A DNA stretch of 64,000 bases, from assembly GCF_003390335.1 (NCBI RefSeq), contig NZ_QUOU01000001.1, forward strand, positions 3,596,001 to 3,660,000, given 5' to 3'. Below are positions 1 to 8,719 of this stretch, in pieces. Origin of the DNA: Thalassotalea euphylliae. Lineage in GTDB: Bacteria > Pseudomonadota > Gammaproteobacteria > Enterobacterales > Alteromonadaceae. Position numbers and translations under genes: made by a program. Under the pieces are notes generated by a model. The model was given only the letters and a program-made list of their open reading frames with translations. It did not search any database and was not told the DNA's origin. How positions within the stretch are numbered: position 1 is the stretch's first letter; every line of letters starts with the position of its first letter.

Positions 1-452
1 ACCAAGAGATCTCAGAAGGCCATGACATTATTGAAATTGGCACTTACGAAATCAACGCCCGCGCTTACTGTTCACGCTTTAACTTTAAAGGCAATGATCA
101 GCAAAAATACATTGGCGACCTCTCAGGTGGTGAGCGCAACCGCGTACATTTAGCAAAGCTAGTAAAAACTGGCGGTAACTTATTACTACTGGATGAGCCA
201 ACCAACGACCTTGATGTTGAAACGTTGCGCGCATTAGAAGAAGCGCTATTAGAGTTTCCAGGCTGTGCCATGGTTATTTCACATGACCGCTGGTTCCTCG
301 ACCGCATCGCGACCCACATTATTGACTACCGCGACGAAGGCCAAGTGAACTTTTTTGAAGGTAACTTTACCGACTACGACGCATGGCTGAAAAAAACGCT
401 TGGACCTGATGCAAATCAACCTCATCGCATTAAGTACAAAAAAATCAGTTAA
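1..452 (+). CDS. ettA: Energy-dependent translational throttle protein EttA, C-terminal part (5' end outside window)
   Basis: Only the last 149 codons are present, and the frame is open from base 3. The fragment carries the second ABC cassette: signature LSGGERNR, Walker B LLLLDEPTNDLD, and an H-loop in VISHDRWFLDRIATHI. The C-terminus PHRIKYKK is typical of EttA rather than other ABC-F proteins. EttA binds the ribosomal E site and gates entry into elongation according to the ATP/ADP ratio. It is cytoplasmic and has no membrane domain. A strong intrinsic terminator follows directly, so the gene ends its own transcript. The family assignment is secure; the N-terminal half cannot be judged. Confidence 0.93.
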   Translation, partial: QEISEGHDIIEIGTYEINARAYCSRFNFKGNDQQKYIGDLSGGERNRVHLAKLVKTGGNLLLLDEPTNDLDVETLRALEEALLEFPGCAMVISHDRWFLDRIATHIIDYRDEGQVNFFEGNFTDYDAWLKKTLGPDANQPHRIKYKKIS

Positions 453-465
453 TTGATGAATAATT

Positions 466-490
466 AAGGCACCTATGGGTGCCTTTTTTT
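466..490 (+). terminator. Rho-independent terminator of ettA
   Basis: An 8-bp stem AAGGCACC/GGGTGCCTT closes a 3-nt loop and is followed by a run of T, 14 bases after the ettA stop codon. Confidence 0.88.
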
Positions 491-549
491 ATGACAAAGG
501 CTATGCTAAAGCATAGAAACTCTTCACATTTATAGAACTTACAGAGCTA

Positions 550-927
550 ATGGAAAATAGACGTCAATTCACCCGTATCCTGTTTTCAATTAAAGCGACC
601 TTGTACATTGAAGAACAATTGCAAGAAATCGCTTACCCCGTGTCGATCCACGATATTTCGCTTAATGGTGCGCTGGTCACCGCTCCTAAATGCAACACAC
701 CATTAAAAGCCAAATTAGGTCGATTAGTTTTTAACTTAGGCGACAGCGATGCGTTAGTTGAAATGCACATTGGTGTCGTGCACCAAGAGCCAGATGTCAT
801 TGGATTACAATGTAATGCTATCGATATTGACAGTGTCACCTACCTTAGACGCTTGGTTGAATTGAATCTCGGCGACCAATCACAGCTAGAAAAAGAGCTT
901 TCTCAACTGTCCAAAAGTCAGCCTTAA
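550..927 (+). CDS. PilZ-domain protein (predicted c-di-GMP receptor)
   Basis: This 125-aa cytoplasmic protein consists essentially of one PilZ domain. The N-terminal ENRRQFTR supplies the RxxxR-type arginine motif, and DISLNGALV at about residue 37 supplies the D/NxSxxG motif. Together these bind cyclic di-GMP in the family. The C-terminal 25 residues are polar and probably helical. It has no effector domain, so it should act by binding a partner that the sequence does not reveal. The gene stands alone, 97 bp after ettA and 120 bp before the ACT-domain gene. The window also encodes an EAL phosphodiesterase and a YajQ protein, so c-di-GMP signalling is well represented. Confidence 0.85.
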   Translation: MENRRQFTRILFSIKATLYIEEQLQEIAYPVSIHDISLNGALVTAPKCNTPLKAKLGRLVFNLGDSDALVEMHIGVVHQEPDVIGLQCNAIDIDSVTYLRRLVELNLGDQSQLEKELSQLSKSQP

Positions 928-994
928 TCGCAGGCACTTAATGAGTTTACGTAACGAGCGGGATGCGCAGTAACGAACCAGAGAAAAGAACACC

Positions 995-1021
995 GTTGCC
1001 AATTAAACGATTGGCGGCAAC
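995..1021 (+). other. Small imperfect hairpin upstream of the gcvR-like gene
   Basis: GTTGCCAAT can pair with ATT and GGCAAC around a 3-nt bulge, or GCCAAT with ATTGGC. No T-run follows. It lies 27 bp before the start codon at 1048, so it would sit in the leader RNA. No function is assigned. Confidence 0.35.
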
Positions 1022-1047
1022 AACCGTATTTTCAGAGAGATAACACC

Positions 1048-1545
1048 ATGGATCATTTAGTGATTAGTTTTGTTGGCAAAGACCAACCGGGTATCGTAGA
1101 TAAACTATCAGGTATTATTCAACAGCACCAAGGTAACTGGCAGAACAGTAGTCTGCACCACCTAACGGGGACCTTTGCCGGTGTTATTGAGGTGTCAGCC
1201 AGTAGCGAACATATCGAAGCCCTGAACCAAGCACTTCAAGCCTTGCAGGAGTTACAGGTGCAAACGCAAATCACCACCCCCGCAGACAGCGGCGAACAAG
1301 CTGCGGTGACACTTGAGCTAACCGCCAACGATCGCCAAGGCATAGTGCAAGATATTTCGTCGGTCATCCACCAACAAGGCGGTAACCTTATTAAATTAGT
1401 CAGTAAGCAAGGAGCGGCGCCGCACACAGGGCAAACCATGTTCAACGCCAAAGCACAAATTGCCGTCAATCAAACGCAACTTGATACGCTTATCTCAGCG
1501 CTGGAAAACTTAGCTGACGATTTAATGGTCGATATCAGTCAATAA
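1048..1545 (+). CDS. gcvR: GcvR-like protein with two ACT domains
   Basis: The 165-aa product has two ACT domains (about residues 1-80 and 88-165). The first begins DHLVISFVGKDQPGIVDKL and the second VTLELTANDRQGIVQDI; both are the amino-acid-binding beta-alpha turn with a conserved G. This tandem arrangement and length match GcvR, the accessory repressor that sequesters GcvA and lowers glycine-cleavage operon expression when glycine is scarce. No gcv genes are in the window, so the regulatory target is inferred from the family. The ATG at 1048 follows a purine-rich AGAGAG. The gene is co-directional with ppk1, but Pho-box-like repeats separate them. Confidence 0.75.
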   Translation: MDHLVISFVGKDQPGIVDKLSGIIQQHQGNWQNSSLHHLTGTFAGVIEVSASSEHIEALNQALQALQELQVQTQITTPADSGEQAAVTLELTANDRQGIVQDISSVIHQQGGNLIKLVSKQGAAPHTGQTMFNAKAQIAVNQTQLDTLISALENLADDLMVDISQ

Positions 1546-1554
1546 GCTGAAAAA

Positions 1555-1572
1555 ATGACAGATTAATGACAT
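1555..1572 (-). promoter_or_regulatory. Pho-box-like direct repeat upstream of ppk1 (inverted orientation)
   Basis: Read on the minus strand the site is ATGTCATTAATCTGTCAT, two 7-mers separated by 4 bp, matching the CTGTCAT-N4-CTGTCAT PhoB box at 13 of the 14 half-site positions. It ends 69 bp before the ppk1 start. A weaker plus-oriented pair (GAGTCGT at 1573, TTGTCAT at 1584) abuts it, and another TTGTCAG lies at 1605. The strong pair points away from ppk1, which is unusual for PhoB activation. Confidence 0.6.
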
Positions 1573-1641
1573 GAGTCGTTAATTTGTCATAAAAAACAGA
1601 TAACTTGTCAGTATTAATGGATATAAGCAGTATAAGTAGTA

Positions 1642-3765
1642 ATGAACGACTCTCGCATCTATTTCGATAAAGAACTCAGTTGGCTTTCGTTTAACGAACG
1701 CGTCTTACAAGAAGCCGCTGATCCCAATGTACCACTTATCGAGCGCATTCGCTTTTTAGGTATTTATTCCTCAAACCTCGACGAATTCTTTCGCGTTCGC
1801 GTCGCAAATTTACGACGTAAACTTATTGTCACCGAGGCCACAGCTAACGAGGCATCAACTCAACCGAGTGAGGATCAACTATTGCTCGATGAAATTATCG
1901 GCAAGGTTAAACAGCTCACCGACAAATTTCAGCCCATCGCCGCCGATGCTTTTGAGCAATTACGCCAGCACAATATTGAACTGTTCTTTAACGATGAAAA
2001 ATCGAAAGTCTTTAAAAAGCAGTTATCAAAAAGCCACAAAACCTGGCTAAAAACCTTTTTTGAACACCAAATTATTCGCCACATTACGCCCATTATTATT
2101 TCGTCAAACACCCAACTGGTAAGTTGCTTAGATGATGACGGTATTTACCTGTTGGTGGCACTCAAACAAGCGAAAAACGTGCAGTATGCGTTAATTGAAA
2201 TTCCACGAGAGGAAGTAAACCGCTTTATTATTCTGCCCAAAGAGACTGACGAAGAGCTCCAGCGCGTGGTGATGCTTGACGATATTGTGCATTACTTTCT
2301 CGACGATATTTTTACGGGCATTTTCGAATACGAAGATATGGATGCCTACTCAGTGAAACTAACGCGTGACGCGGAATACGATTTAAATGATGAGCTAGAT
2401 GAAAGCCTACTAGACAAAATGTCCAAAGGTTTAAAGCAGCGTTTAAATGCCGCCCCAGCGCGCTTGGGCTATGATCGCCACATGCCCGACTACATGGTGA
2501 AGTTTTTACGTAAAGCACTAAAAATAAAAGATGAAAATAACTTAGTACCCGGTGTGCGCTACCGCCACTTCAAAGACTTTATTGGTTTTCCAAACCTCGG
2601 CGGTGCAACACTGGAAAAGCAAGAGTTAGTCGCGTTGGAGTCTGCTCGCTTTTCTGGCTTTAACAATGTTTTTGATGCCATCTCATATCAAGATGTGCTG
2701 GTTTACTACCCTTACTACAAATTTAGGCACTTTACCGAGTTTGTTCGTCAGGCGTCTTACGACCCGCTTGTCCGCCATATCAAAATCAACATTTATCGCG
2801 TTGCCAAAAATTCAGAGATTATTCACTCACTCATTGAAGCGGTTAAAAACGGCAAGCAAGTGACTGTGGTGGTTGAACTACGCGCGCGATTCGACGAAGA
2901 AGCCAATATTGAATGGGCCAAACGTATGAAAGACGCGGGCATCCACGTTGAGTTTGGGATTGAATCACTGAAAGTTCACTCTAAGCTTTGTATTGTTTCT
3001 CGTCTGGAAAACGAACGCCTAGTGCGCTATGCCCATATTGGTACAGGTAACTTTCACGAGAAAAATGCGCGTATTTATACTGATTTTTCACTCTTTACCA
3101 AACACAAAGACATCAGCCAAGAAGTTGACAATGTGTTCTCTTTCATTGCTCATAGCTACAAGCGTTTTCGGTTTAACCATTTGATTGTTTCGCCGCTCAC
3201 TTCGCGTCGCCGATTCTACCAGCTAATCGACAATGAAATTGCCCACGCAACCCAAGGCAATAAAGCGCAGATCACGCTAAAAATTAATAATTTAGTGGAT
3301 AAAGGCTTAATTGACCGACTGTACAAAGCCAGTTGTGCCGGCGTGAAAATACGCATGATCATACGCGGTATGTGTACCTTGATACCGCAACTCTCTGGTG
3401 TCAGCGAAAATATTGAAGTTATTTCAATTGTCGATCAGTTTCTAGAGCACCCAAGGGTGCTGATGTTTCACAACGGTGGTGAAGACAATCTATTTATTAG
3501 CTCTGGTGATTGGATGGAGCGCAACATTGACCAGCGCGTCGAAGTTGGTTGCCCAATATACGATGCCACGTTAAAGCAGCGTATTATCGATTTACTTGAG
3601 CTGCAATTTAGCGATAACCAGAAAGCGCGCATTATCGACCAGATGCAAGATAATCAATACGTCAAACAAGAAAAGCGCCAGCCTATTCGCTCACAACTAG
3701 CGATTTACGATTACTTGCAAGCACAAGAGCTTGTTGATAAAAAAGCGCTCAAAAACCTGGAATAA
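1642..3765 (+). CDS. ppk1: Polyphosphate kinase 1
   Basis: PPK1 makes long-chain inorganic polyphosphate from the gamma-phosphate of ATP, and works reversibly. The 707-aa length is normal for the family. The N-terminal domain starts YFDKELSWLSFNERVLQEA, a hallmark of PPK1. The catalytic autophosphorylated histidine lies in VHSKLCIV (about His446), followed by GTGNFHEKNARIYTD; the second conserved histidine is in LEHPRVLMFHNG (about His603). The C-terminal PLD-like domain contains SSGDWMERNIDQRVEVGCPI. It forms an operon with ppx, which starts 5 bp downstream. Pho-box-like repeats in the leader suggest induction on phosphate limitation. Confidence 0.96.
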   Translation: MNDSRIYFDKELSWLSFNERVLQEAADPNVPLIERIRFLGIYSSNLDEFFRVRVANLRRKLIVTEATANEASTQPSEDQLLLDEIIGKVKQLTDKFQPIAADAFEQLRQHNIELFFNDEKSKVFKKQLSKSHKTWLKTFFEHQIIRHITPIIISSNTQLVSCLDDDGIYLLVALKQAKNVQYALIEIPREEVNRFIILPKETDEELQRVVMLDDIVHYFLDDIFTGIFEYEDMDAYSVKLTRDAEYDLNDELDESLLDKMSKGLKQRLNAAPARLGYDRHMPDYMVKFLRKALKIKDENNLVPGVRYRHFKDFIGFPNLGGATLEKQELVALESARFSGFNNVFDAISYQDVLVYYPYYKFRHFTEFVRQASYDPLVRHIKINIYRVAKNSEIIHSLIEAVKNGKQVTVVVELRARFDEEANIEWAKRMKDAGIHVEFGIESLKVHSKLCIVSRLENERLVRYAHIGTGNFHEKNARIYTDFSLFTKHKDISQEVDNVFSFIAHSYKRFRFNHLIVSPLTSRRRFYQLIDNEIAHATQGNKAQITLKINNLVDKGLIDRLYKASCAGVKIRMIIRGMCTLIPQLSGVSENIEVISIVDQFLEHPRVLMFHNGGEDNLFISSGDWMERNIDQRVEVGCPIYDATLKQRIIDLLELQFSDNQKARIIDQMQDNQYVKQEKRQPIRSQLAIYDYLQAQELVDKKALKNLE

Positions 3766-3770
3766 ACGGT

Positions 3771-5309
3771 ATGACCCAAAGCCTAAAACAAATCAGTGAA
3801 AGCATTAGCGACATTAAATCGAGCAATGGCAGTTATCATATTGGCGCGCTTGATATTGGCTCTAACAGCTTTCATTTTGTTTTTGCGCGTGTGGTTAATG
3901 ACAATTTACAAATTCTGCACTCTGAAAAATACCGTGTTCGACTCGCCCAAGGGCTTGATGATCAAAACCTACTTGATCACGCCGCCATCGAACGCGGTGT
4001 TAAAGCGCTGGCAGATTTAGCCCCGCTAACGGAAAAGTTGTCTCCAGACAACTTCCGTGTGGTTGCCACTTTTACACTGCGACAGGCAAAAAATGCACAA
4101 GCATTTTTAGATGCTGCCGCCAAGGTTTTTCCATTTGATATCGAAGTAGTTTCCGGCCACGAAGAAGCGCGCCTTATCTACCAAGGTGTTGCCCATTACT
4201 TGCCGCCAGCAACACAGCGCTTAATCATCGATATCGGCGGCGGTAGTACCGAATGTGTCATAGGTAAAGACTTACAGACCTCTCAACTGACCAGTCTTAA
4301 TATTGGTTGTGTGAGCTTTGCGCGACTCTATTTTGCCAATGGCCATATCACCAAGCAGGCATTTAAACGTGCGATATTACACGCCAAACAAGAAATTGAA
4401 TCTCATGTAAACCGCTTTAAAGCTGCTGGCTGGCACGAAGCGGTTGGTACATCTGGGACATTGAAAACGATTTTTCAGCAGCTAAACTTGCACCGCGAGG
4501 CGAATCAGCCATTTAACTTGGCAGAGCTACGAGGATTTAAAGACCAATTAATTAACTTTGGCCACGCGGATAACATTCAGCTGCCCAATTTGAAAGAAAG
4601 TCGCCGCCATATTATTGCGCCGGGTGTCGCCATTTTAATTGGTATTGCTGAGCTATTAGAAATTAACAGCATTGATTACTGTGACTACTCGTTGCGGGAA
4701 GGTGTGTTATCAGAGCAGCTGGAAGCGATTCAGTTCGACGATATTCGCGACCGCACGATAAACAGTCTTTCCACGCGTTTTAATGTCGACGCGCAGCAAG
4801 TAAACAAAGTGAAAACGCTCGCAACGCGTATTTACCAAGCGACAGAAAAAGCGTGGCAGCTGAATAAAAAAGCTTATAAGCAATTATTAAACTGGGCAAT
4901 TTGGGTACACGAAATCGGTTACGATATTAATCCTTCGGGCTATCACAAGCACAGTCGATATATTTTACTCAATGCCGATTTGGCGGGCTTCAACGTAGAG
5001 CAGCAGCAGGCATTGGCATGGCTAGTCGGCAACCAACGCAAGAAAATTCAATTTGAAGATCAGCAATTGTGGTACTTACTGAACGAAGCAAGTTTGGCCA
5101 AGTTACTCGTTATTTTACGCTTGTCTATTTTGCTCAGCCAGCAGCGACAGTTAACTGAACATGCCGAAATAAGCATTAGTGCCGATAAAGATTCAATCAA
5201 CTTAACCTTCCCAAGTAACTGGCTTGGTGAGAAACCACTTGTTGAAGCTGATTTAACGCAAGAGCAAAAACAACTGAGCGTGCTTGGTATTGCATTGAGT
5301 TTTAATTAA
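3771..5309 (+). CDS. ppx: Exopolyphosphatase (Ppx/GppA family)
   Basis: Ppx removes terminal phosphates from polyphosphate, opposing Ppk1. The 512-aa protein has the ASKHA-fold ATPase core, with phosphate-1 motif ALDIGSNSFH near residue 26 and phosphate-2 motif IIDIGGGSTECVIG near residue 152, followed by an HD-like C-terminal region (HEIGYDINPSGYHKHSRYI). Its length and its position 5 bp after ppk1 favour Ppx over the guanosine pentaphosphatase GppA, which shares the fold. It has no signal peptide. A hairpin without a T-run follows the stop codon. Confidence 0.93.
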   Translation: MTQSLKQISESISDIKSSNGSYHIGALDIGSNSFHFVFARVVNDNLQILHSEKYRVRLAQGLDDQNLLDHAAIERGVKALADLAPLTEKLSPDNFRVVATFTLRQAKNAQAFLDAAAKVFPFDIEVVSGHEEARLIYQGVAHYLPPATQRLIIDIGGGSTECVIGKDLQTSQLTSLNIGCVSFARLYFANGHITKQAFKRAILHAKQEIESHVNRFKAAGWHEAVGTSGTLKTIFQQLNLHREANQPFNLAELRGFKDQLINFGHADNIQLPNLKESRRHIIAPGVAILIGIAELLEINSIDYCDYSLREGVLSEQLEAIQFDDIRDRTINSLSTRFNVDAQQVNKVKTLATRIYQATEKAWQLNKKAYKQLLNWAIWVHEIGYDINPSGYHKHSRYILLNADLAGFNVEQQQALAWLVGNQRKKIQFEDQQLWYLLNEASLAKLLVILRLSILLSQQRQLTEHAEISISADKDSINLTFPSNWLGEKPLVEADLTQEQKQLSVLGIALSFN

Positions 5310-5324
5310 CAGCGCTATTCTAAC

Positions 5325-5347
5325 GGTATAGCAACTATCGCTATACC
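5325..5347 (+). other. Hairpin after ppx
   Basis: A perfect 8-bp stem GGTATAGC/GCTATACC with a 7-nt loop lies 15 bp after the ppx stop codon. It has no T-run, so it is either a weak or factor-assisted 3' end or an RNA-stabilising stem. Confidence 0.5.
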
Positions 5348-5530
5348 AGCTAGTTCCATTTGATTTGTCCTACCACTCTTTCGGCCTCATTATTGCCATA
5401 TGGCAACAGTTATTTGTCAAATACAAATATTATCAGCCAAATAAAAACACTCTATAATTTCAGCCTATCTAGCTTTCACGCCTTCTATACCTTGTATATG
5501 AGGCTAATTATTTAATTTATTGAGGTAAGT

Positions 5531-6205
5531 ATGAAAAAAGTACTGATTCCATTAACAAACCACGCAACGCTTGGCACAACTGATCAAGCTAACGGTACCT
5601 ACGCACCAGAATTAACACACGTAGTTGACGTATTAAACGCAGCTGGTGTTGATTTTGAACTTGCTTCTATTCAGGGTGGCGAAGTGCCCGTTTACGGTAC
5701 GGATATGGAAGGTGACGACATCAACGAAAAAGTGTTAGCTGATGCAGCTTTCCAAGCACAATTAGCAAAAACGACAGCCGTTTCTGACGTCAACATTGAC
5801 GAATTTGATGCTATCTTCTACCCAGGCGGCTTTGGTTTACTTTCAGACCTTGCTGAGAACCAAGACTTTGGCGCATTAGCGGCTAAGCACTACGAGCAAG
5901 GCGGTACAATCGCTGCAGTTTGTCACGGCCCAGCTTGTTTGCTACCAATTACGCTTTCAACTGGTGAGAAGCTGCTTTCGACCGTGGCTGTTACTGCATT
6001 TACCCGTGAAGAAGAAATCGACTACAACACTATTAACGATATTCCTTTCTTATTGGAAGAGTCGCTTGCGCGCAATGCTGCAGAGTACCGCAAGGTTCAG
6101 CCGTGGGGTGAGTTTGTAATTGAAGACAAGCGCGTTATCACGGGTCAAAACCCAACAAGTGCTCACGCTGTTGGTCAAGCCTTAGTTGCTCAGCTAAACG
6201 GCTAA
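5531..6205 (+). CDS. DJ-1/PfpI family protein (Hsp31-like, type 1 glutamine amidotransferase fold)
   Basis: The 224-aa protein has the DJ-1/PfpI fold. A nucleophile elbow AAVCHGPACLL supplies the reactive cysteine (near residue 137), FYPGGFGLLSDL forms the upstream loop, and the N-terminus KKVLIPLTNHATLG is like Hsp31-type members. Relatives act as holding chaperones, methylglyoxal-handling glyoxalase III enzymes or protein deglycases; the sequence does not decide between these. A good ribosome site (GAGGT) precedes the ATG. The gene is monocistronic and converges on a LysR gene. No signal peptide is seen, so it is cytoplasmic. Confidence 0.85.
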   Translation: MKKVLIPLTNHATLGTTDQANGTYAPELTHVVDVLNAAGVDFELASIQGGEVPVYGTDMEGDDINEKVLADAAFQAQLAKTTAVSDVNIDEFDAIFYPGGFGLLSDLAENQDFGALAAKHYEQGGTIAAVCHGPACLLPITLSTGEKLLSTVAVTAFTREEEIDYNTINDIPFLLEESLARNAAEYRKVQPWGEFVIEDKRVITGQNPTSAHAVGQALVAQLNG

Positions 6206-6223
6206 TTGACACCTAAAGCAGTG

Positions 6224-6248
6224 AGGTGTTCATCTTTGGTGAACACCT
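6224..6248 (+). other. Hairpin between the convergent DJ-1 and LysR genes
   Basis: A perfect 9-bp stem AGGTGTTCA/TGAACACCT closes a 7-nt loop 18 bp after the DJ-1 stop codon. It has no T-run on either strand. It is probably a 3'-end structure. Confidence 0.5.
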
Positions 6249-6353
6249 TGCAGCCTGCTCACGCCCTGCAAAACGCAGCGTAAAGGCTGATGTTAAGCCT
6301 CCCCCATTTAGCCTAAAAAATCCCCCTCGAAAGCACTTGTTTTTGTGGCCTCG

Positions 6354-7235
6354 TTATTCCTGCCAACTAGCAAAATACTCCACTAAGTAATCAATGGCGG
6401 CCCTTGCGCGGCTCGGCAAAAACCGTCTGTCTTGATAAACAATGGAACTGCTAATATCAGTATTCCAATAATTTGCTAACACGGGCTCGACCGCACCTGT
6501 GGCTAACAATTCAGTAAAATTACTCTTGGGCAGATACGCAATACCATGACCCATTTGGCAAGCCATCACAATGGCATTAGCATTGTTGCAAACAAATTGA
6601 CCAGAAACTTTTATCGTCTCGATTTGCCCATGGATTACAAAGCGCCAATTATCGTTATTACTGATTAAACAGCTGTGCTCTTTTAAGTCAGCCACAGTCA
6701 AGGGCGTGCCGCAGCGAGATAAATAATCAGGGCTTGCAACAGCGACCATAGAGCGATCGACAAGCTTTCTGGCGATCAAGCCAGAGTCTTTAAGCTGTCC
6801 ATAGCGAATCGCAAAATCAAAGCCGTCTTCAACAAAATTCACCATACGACTGTTAAAATCAACTTCTAATCGCAGTGCTTTGTGCTGCTGAATAAATTCA
6901 AGCAATGCAGGGACGACATACATTTCAGCAAAGGTGCCAGCAACACTGACTCTTAATGTGCCACTTAATTGCAGCTGCTCTGAGCTGACCGCTTCATTGG
7001 CTTGTTGCAGACCAATGACCAAATCTTTGCACTGCTGGTAATAAGCTTCCCCCAGCTTAGTTAAGCTAACCATGCGAGTACTGCGCGCCAGCAAGGCACA
7101 GCCCAAACGCGCTTCAAGTCTGGCGACTTGCCTGCTGACATGGCTTGTGCTGCATTCAAGGTGTTTAGCGGCCGCGGAAAATCCCTGCTTTTCAGCAACT
7201 GCAACGAACTCAATGACACCGTCAAAACTTTCCAT
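6354..7235 (-). CDS. LysR-family transcriptional regulator
   Basis: The 293-aa protein has an N-terminal winged helix-turn-helix (residues about 6-65, including GFSAAAKHLECSTSHVSRQVARLEARLG) and a C-terminal periplasmic-binding-protein-like effector domain (about 90-290). The pattern SVAGTFAEMYVVPALLEFIQQH is typical of the CrgA/AaeR-like subgroup often tied to redox or aromatic metabolism. The effector is unknown. It converges on the DJ-1 gene rather than being divergent from a target, and on its upstream side it faces the 3' end of pstS, so no target is apparent. Confidence 0.88.
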   Translation of the reverse strand: MESFDGVIEFVAVAEKQGFSAAAKHLECSTSHVSRQVARLEARLGCALLARSTRMVSLTKLGEAYYQQCKDLVIGLQQANEAVSSEQLQLSGTLRVSVAGTFAEMYVVPALLEFIQQHKALRLEVDFNSRMVNFVEDGFDFAIRYGQLKDSGLIARKLVDRSMVAVASPDYLSRCGTPLTVADLKEHSCLISNNDNWRFVIHGQIETIKVSGQFVCNNANAIVMACQMGHGIAYLPKSNFTELLATGAVEPVLANYWNTDISSSIVYQDRRFLPSRARAAIDYLVEYFASWQE

Positions 7236-7421
7236 AGGCTTCTACTGGTTAATTAAACGAATCTTGTCTTATTGGCATTGTTGAGCGCCATATTAGCAGC
7301 TTTTGCTAACAAACTGCTTTTTATCCGCCAAAGTTCAATTTCTATTAACTGCAATAGAGTGGCAACCTATAGCGCTAATCCGTTGAAGAAGATGTCAGTT
7401 GACGTAATAAATAACGAGCAC

Positions 7422-7446
7422 AAAAAAGGCCAGCATAGCTGGCCTT
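7422..7446 (-). terminator. Rho-independent terminator of pstS
   Basis: Read on the minus strand, a 9-bp stem AAGGCCAGC/GCTGGCCTT with a 3-nt loop runs into a T tract 26 bp after the pstS stop codon. Confidence 0.88.
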
Positions 7447-7472
7447 GTCAATCATTCTTTTGCGAAGCTAAC

Positions 7473-8438
7473 TTATAACGTAATACCTAGCTTCTTGAAT
7501 TCTTTGGTAACGACTTTAGCTGGTAGTGGAATGTAACCGTCTTTTTCTACGATTTTCTGACCTGACTTAGAAAGTACCATTTTTAAGAACTCAGTCGTCA
7601 TAGGGTCTAACGGCTTGTTCGGGTGCTTATTGACGTAAACGTATAAGTAGCGAGAAAGTGGGTACTTACCAGATACTGCGTTAGCCATTGTTGCTGGTAC
7701 GTAGTTGTCACCTTTTTTCGCTAAAGGTAATGCACGAACGCCTGAAGTTTTGTAACCAATACCTGAGTAACCAATACCGTTAAGTGATGCAGACACAGAC
7801 TGTACTACAGATGCTGAGCCCGGTTGCTCGTTTACCGTGTTTTTGAAATCACCCTTACACAGTGCTTTCTTTTTGAAGTAACCGTATGTACCAGATACTG
7901 AGTTACGGCCGTATAACTGGATGTCTTTACCAGTCCACTCACCGTTAAGGCCTAAATCACCCCAGCGATCAGCATCTTCAGCAGCACCACATTTGCGGTT
8001 GCTAGAGAAAATAGCGTCTACTTGGTCGATGCGTAAACCGTCGATTGGGTTGTCTTTGTGAACGAATACCGCAAGTGCATCAATTGCCACACGAACGGCT
8101 GTAGGCTTGTAACCGTAACGTTTTTCAAACGCTTCGATTTCGCGAGACTTCATCTTACGGCTCATTGGGCCTAAGTTTGACGTAGCTTCAGTTAACGCTG
8201 GTGGCGCAGTAGATGAACCCGCAGCTTGGATCTGTACATTAACATTTGGGTATGTACGCTTAAACTCTTCAGCCCAGAAGGTCATCATGTTAGCTAGTGT
8301 GTCAGAACCTACTGATGATAAGTTACCTGAAATACCACTAACCTTGTTGTACTCTGGTAAGTTTTTGTCAATAGCAGCAGCAGAAAAGCTTACTAAGCTA
8401 GCTAAACCAATAGCGCTTAATGCACGTTTGAAACTCAT
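7473..8438 (-). CDS. pstS: Phosphate ABC transporter substrate-binding protein PstS
   Basis: This periplasmic phosphate-binding protein has a Sec signal peptide (MSFKRALSAIGLASLVSFSAAA) and the PstS signature GSDTLANMMTFWAEEF, with AAGSSTAPPALTEATSNLGPMSR lining the phosphate site. The later motif LYGRNSVSGTYGYFKKKAL is also typical. I chose the ATG at 8438 because GGAGAA lies just upstream; an in-frame TTG at 8450 would place that sequence inside the gene. The mature protein is about 300 aa. A terminator follows directly, so no pstC, pstA or pstB is co-transcribed and the permease must be encoded elsewhere. Tandem Pho-box-like repeats lie upstream and phoR-phoB lie next door. Confidence 0.93.
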   Translation of the reverse strand: MSFKRALSAIGLASLVSFSAAAIDKNLPEYNKVSGISGNLSSVGSDTLANMMTFWAEEFKRTYPNVNVQIQAAGSSTAPPALTEATSNLGPMSRKMKSREIEAFEKRYGYKPTAVRVAIDALAVFVHKDNPIDGLRIDQVDAIFSSNRKCGAAEDADRWGDLGLNGEWTGKDIQLYGRNSVSGTYGYFKKKALCKGDFKNTVNEQPGSASVVQSVSASLNGIGYSGIGYKTSGVRALPLAKKGDNYVPATMANAVSGKYPLSRYLYVYVNKHPNKPLDPMTTEFLKMVLSKSGQKIVEKDGYIPLPAKVVTKEFKKLGITL

Positions 8439-8545
8439 AATATTCTCCAATGAGCGTTTAAATTAAATAGCCTGAATTTAAGCGGTTATTTTGGGTTGCT
8501 TAAATTGGTTATGTGTAAAAATTGTGAACACTATATAAATCAATT

Positions 8546-8585
8546 ATGACAATTATATTCCTGCTTTGTGACACTTATATTACAG
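8546..8585 (-). promoter_or_regulatory. Tandem Pho-box-like repeats upstream of pstS
   Basis: On the minus strand, four 7-mers occur at an exact 11-bp period: CTGTAAT, GTGTCAC, CAGGAAT and TTGTCAT, with spacers ATAA, AAAG and ATAA. This is the PhoB direct-repeat layout oriented toward pstS, 108-147 bp before its start. One unit (CAGGAAT) is degenerate. Confidence 0.72.
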
Positions 8586-8640
8586 CGAATAACTTATGCA
8601 GATTTTAAATAGCGCTTGACGAAAAGACTTGTTTTGAGGG

Positions 8641-8667
8641 TCAGGGAAGCGTGACTAACTTCCCTGA
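8641..8667 (-). other. Hairpin after phoR
   Basis: A perfect 9-bp stem TCAGGGAAG/CTTCCCTGA with a 9-nt loop lies 53 bp beyond the phoR stop codon. It has no T-run on the minus strand. It is a likely 3' end of the phoB-phoR message. Confidence 0.5.
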
Positions 8668-8719
8668 ATATATGGTGTTTTGGCTTAACAGAAGCTCCCA
8701 GTTAAACAGAGGCTCTCAT

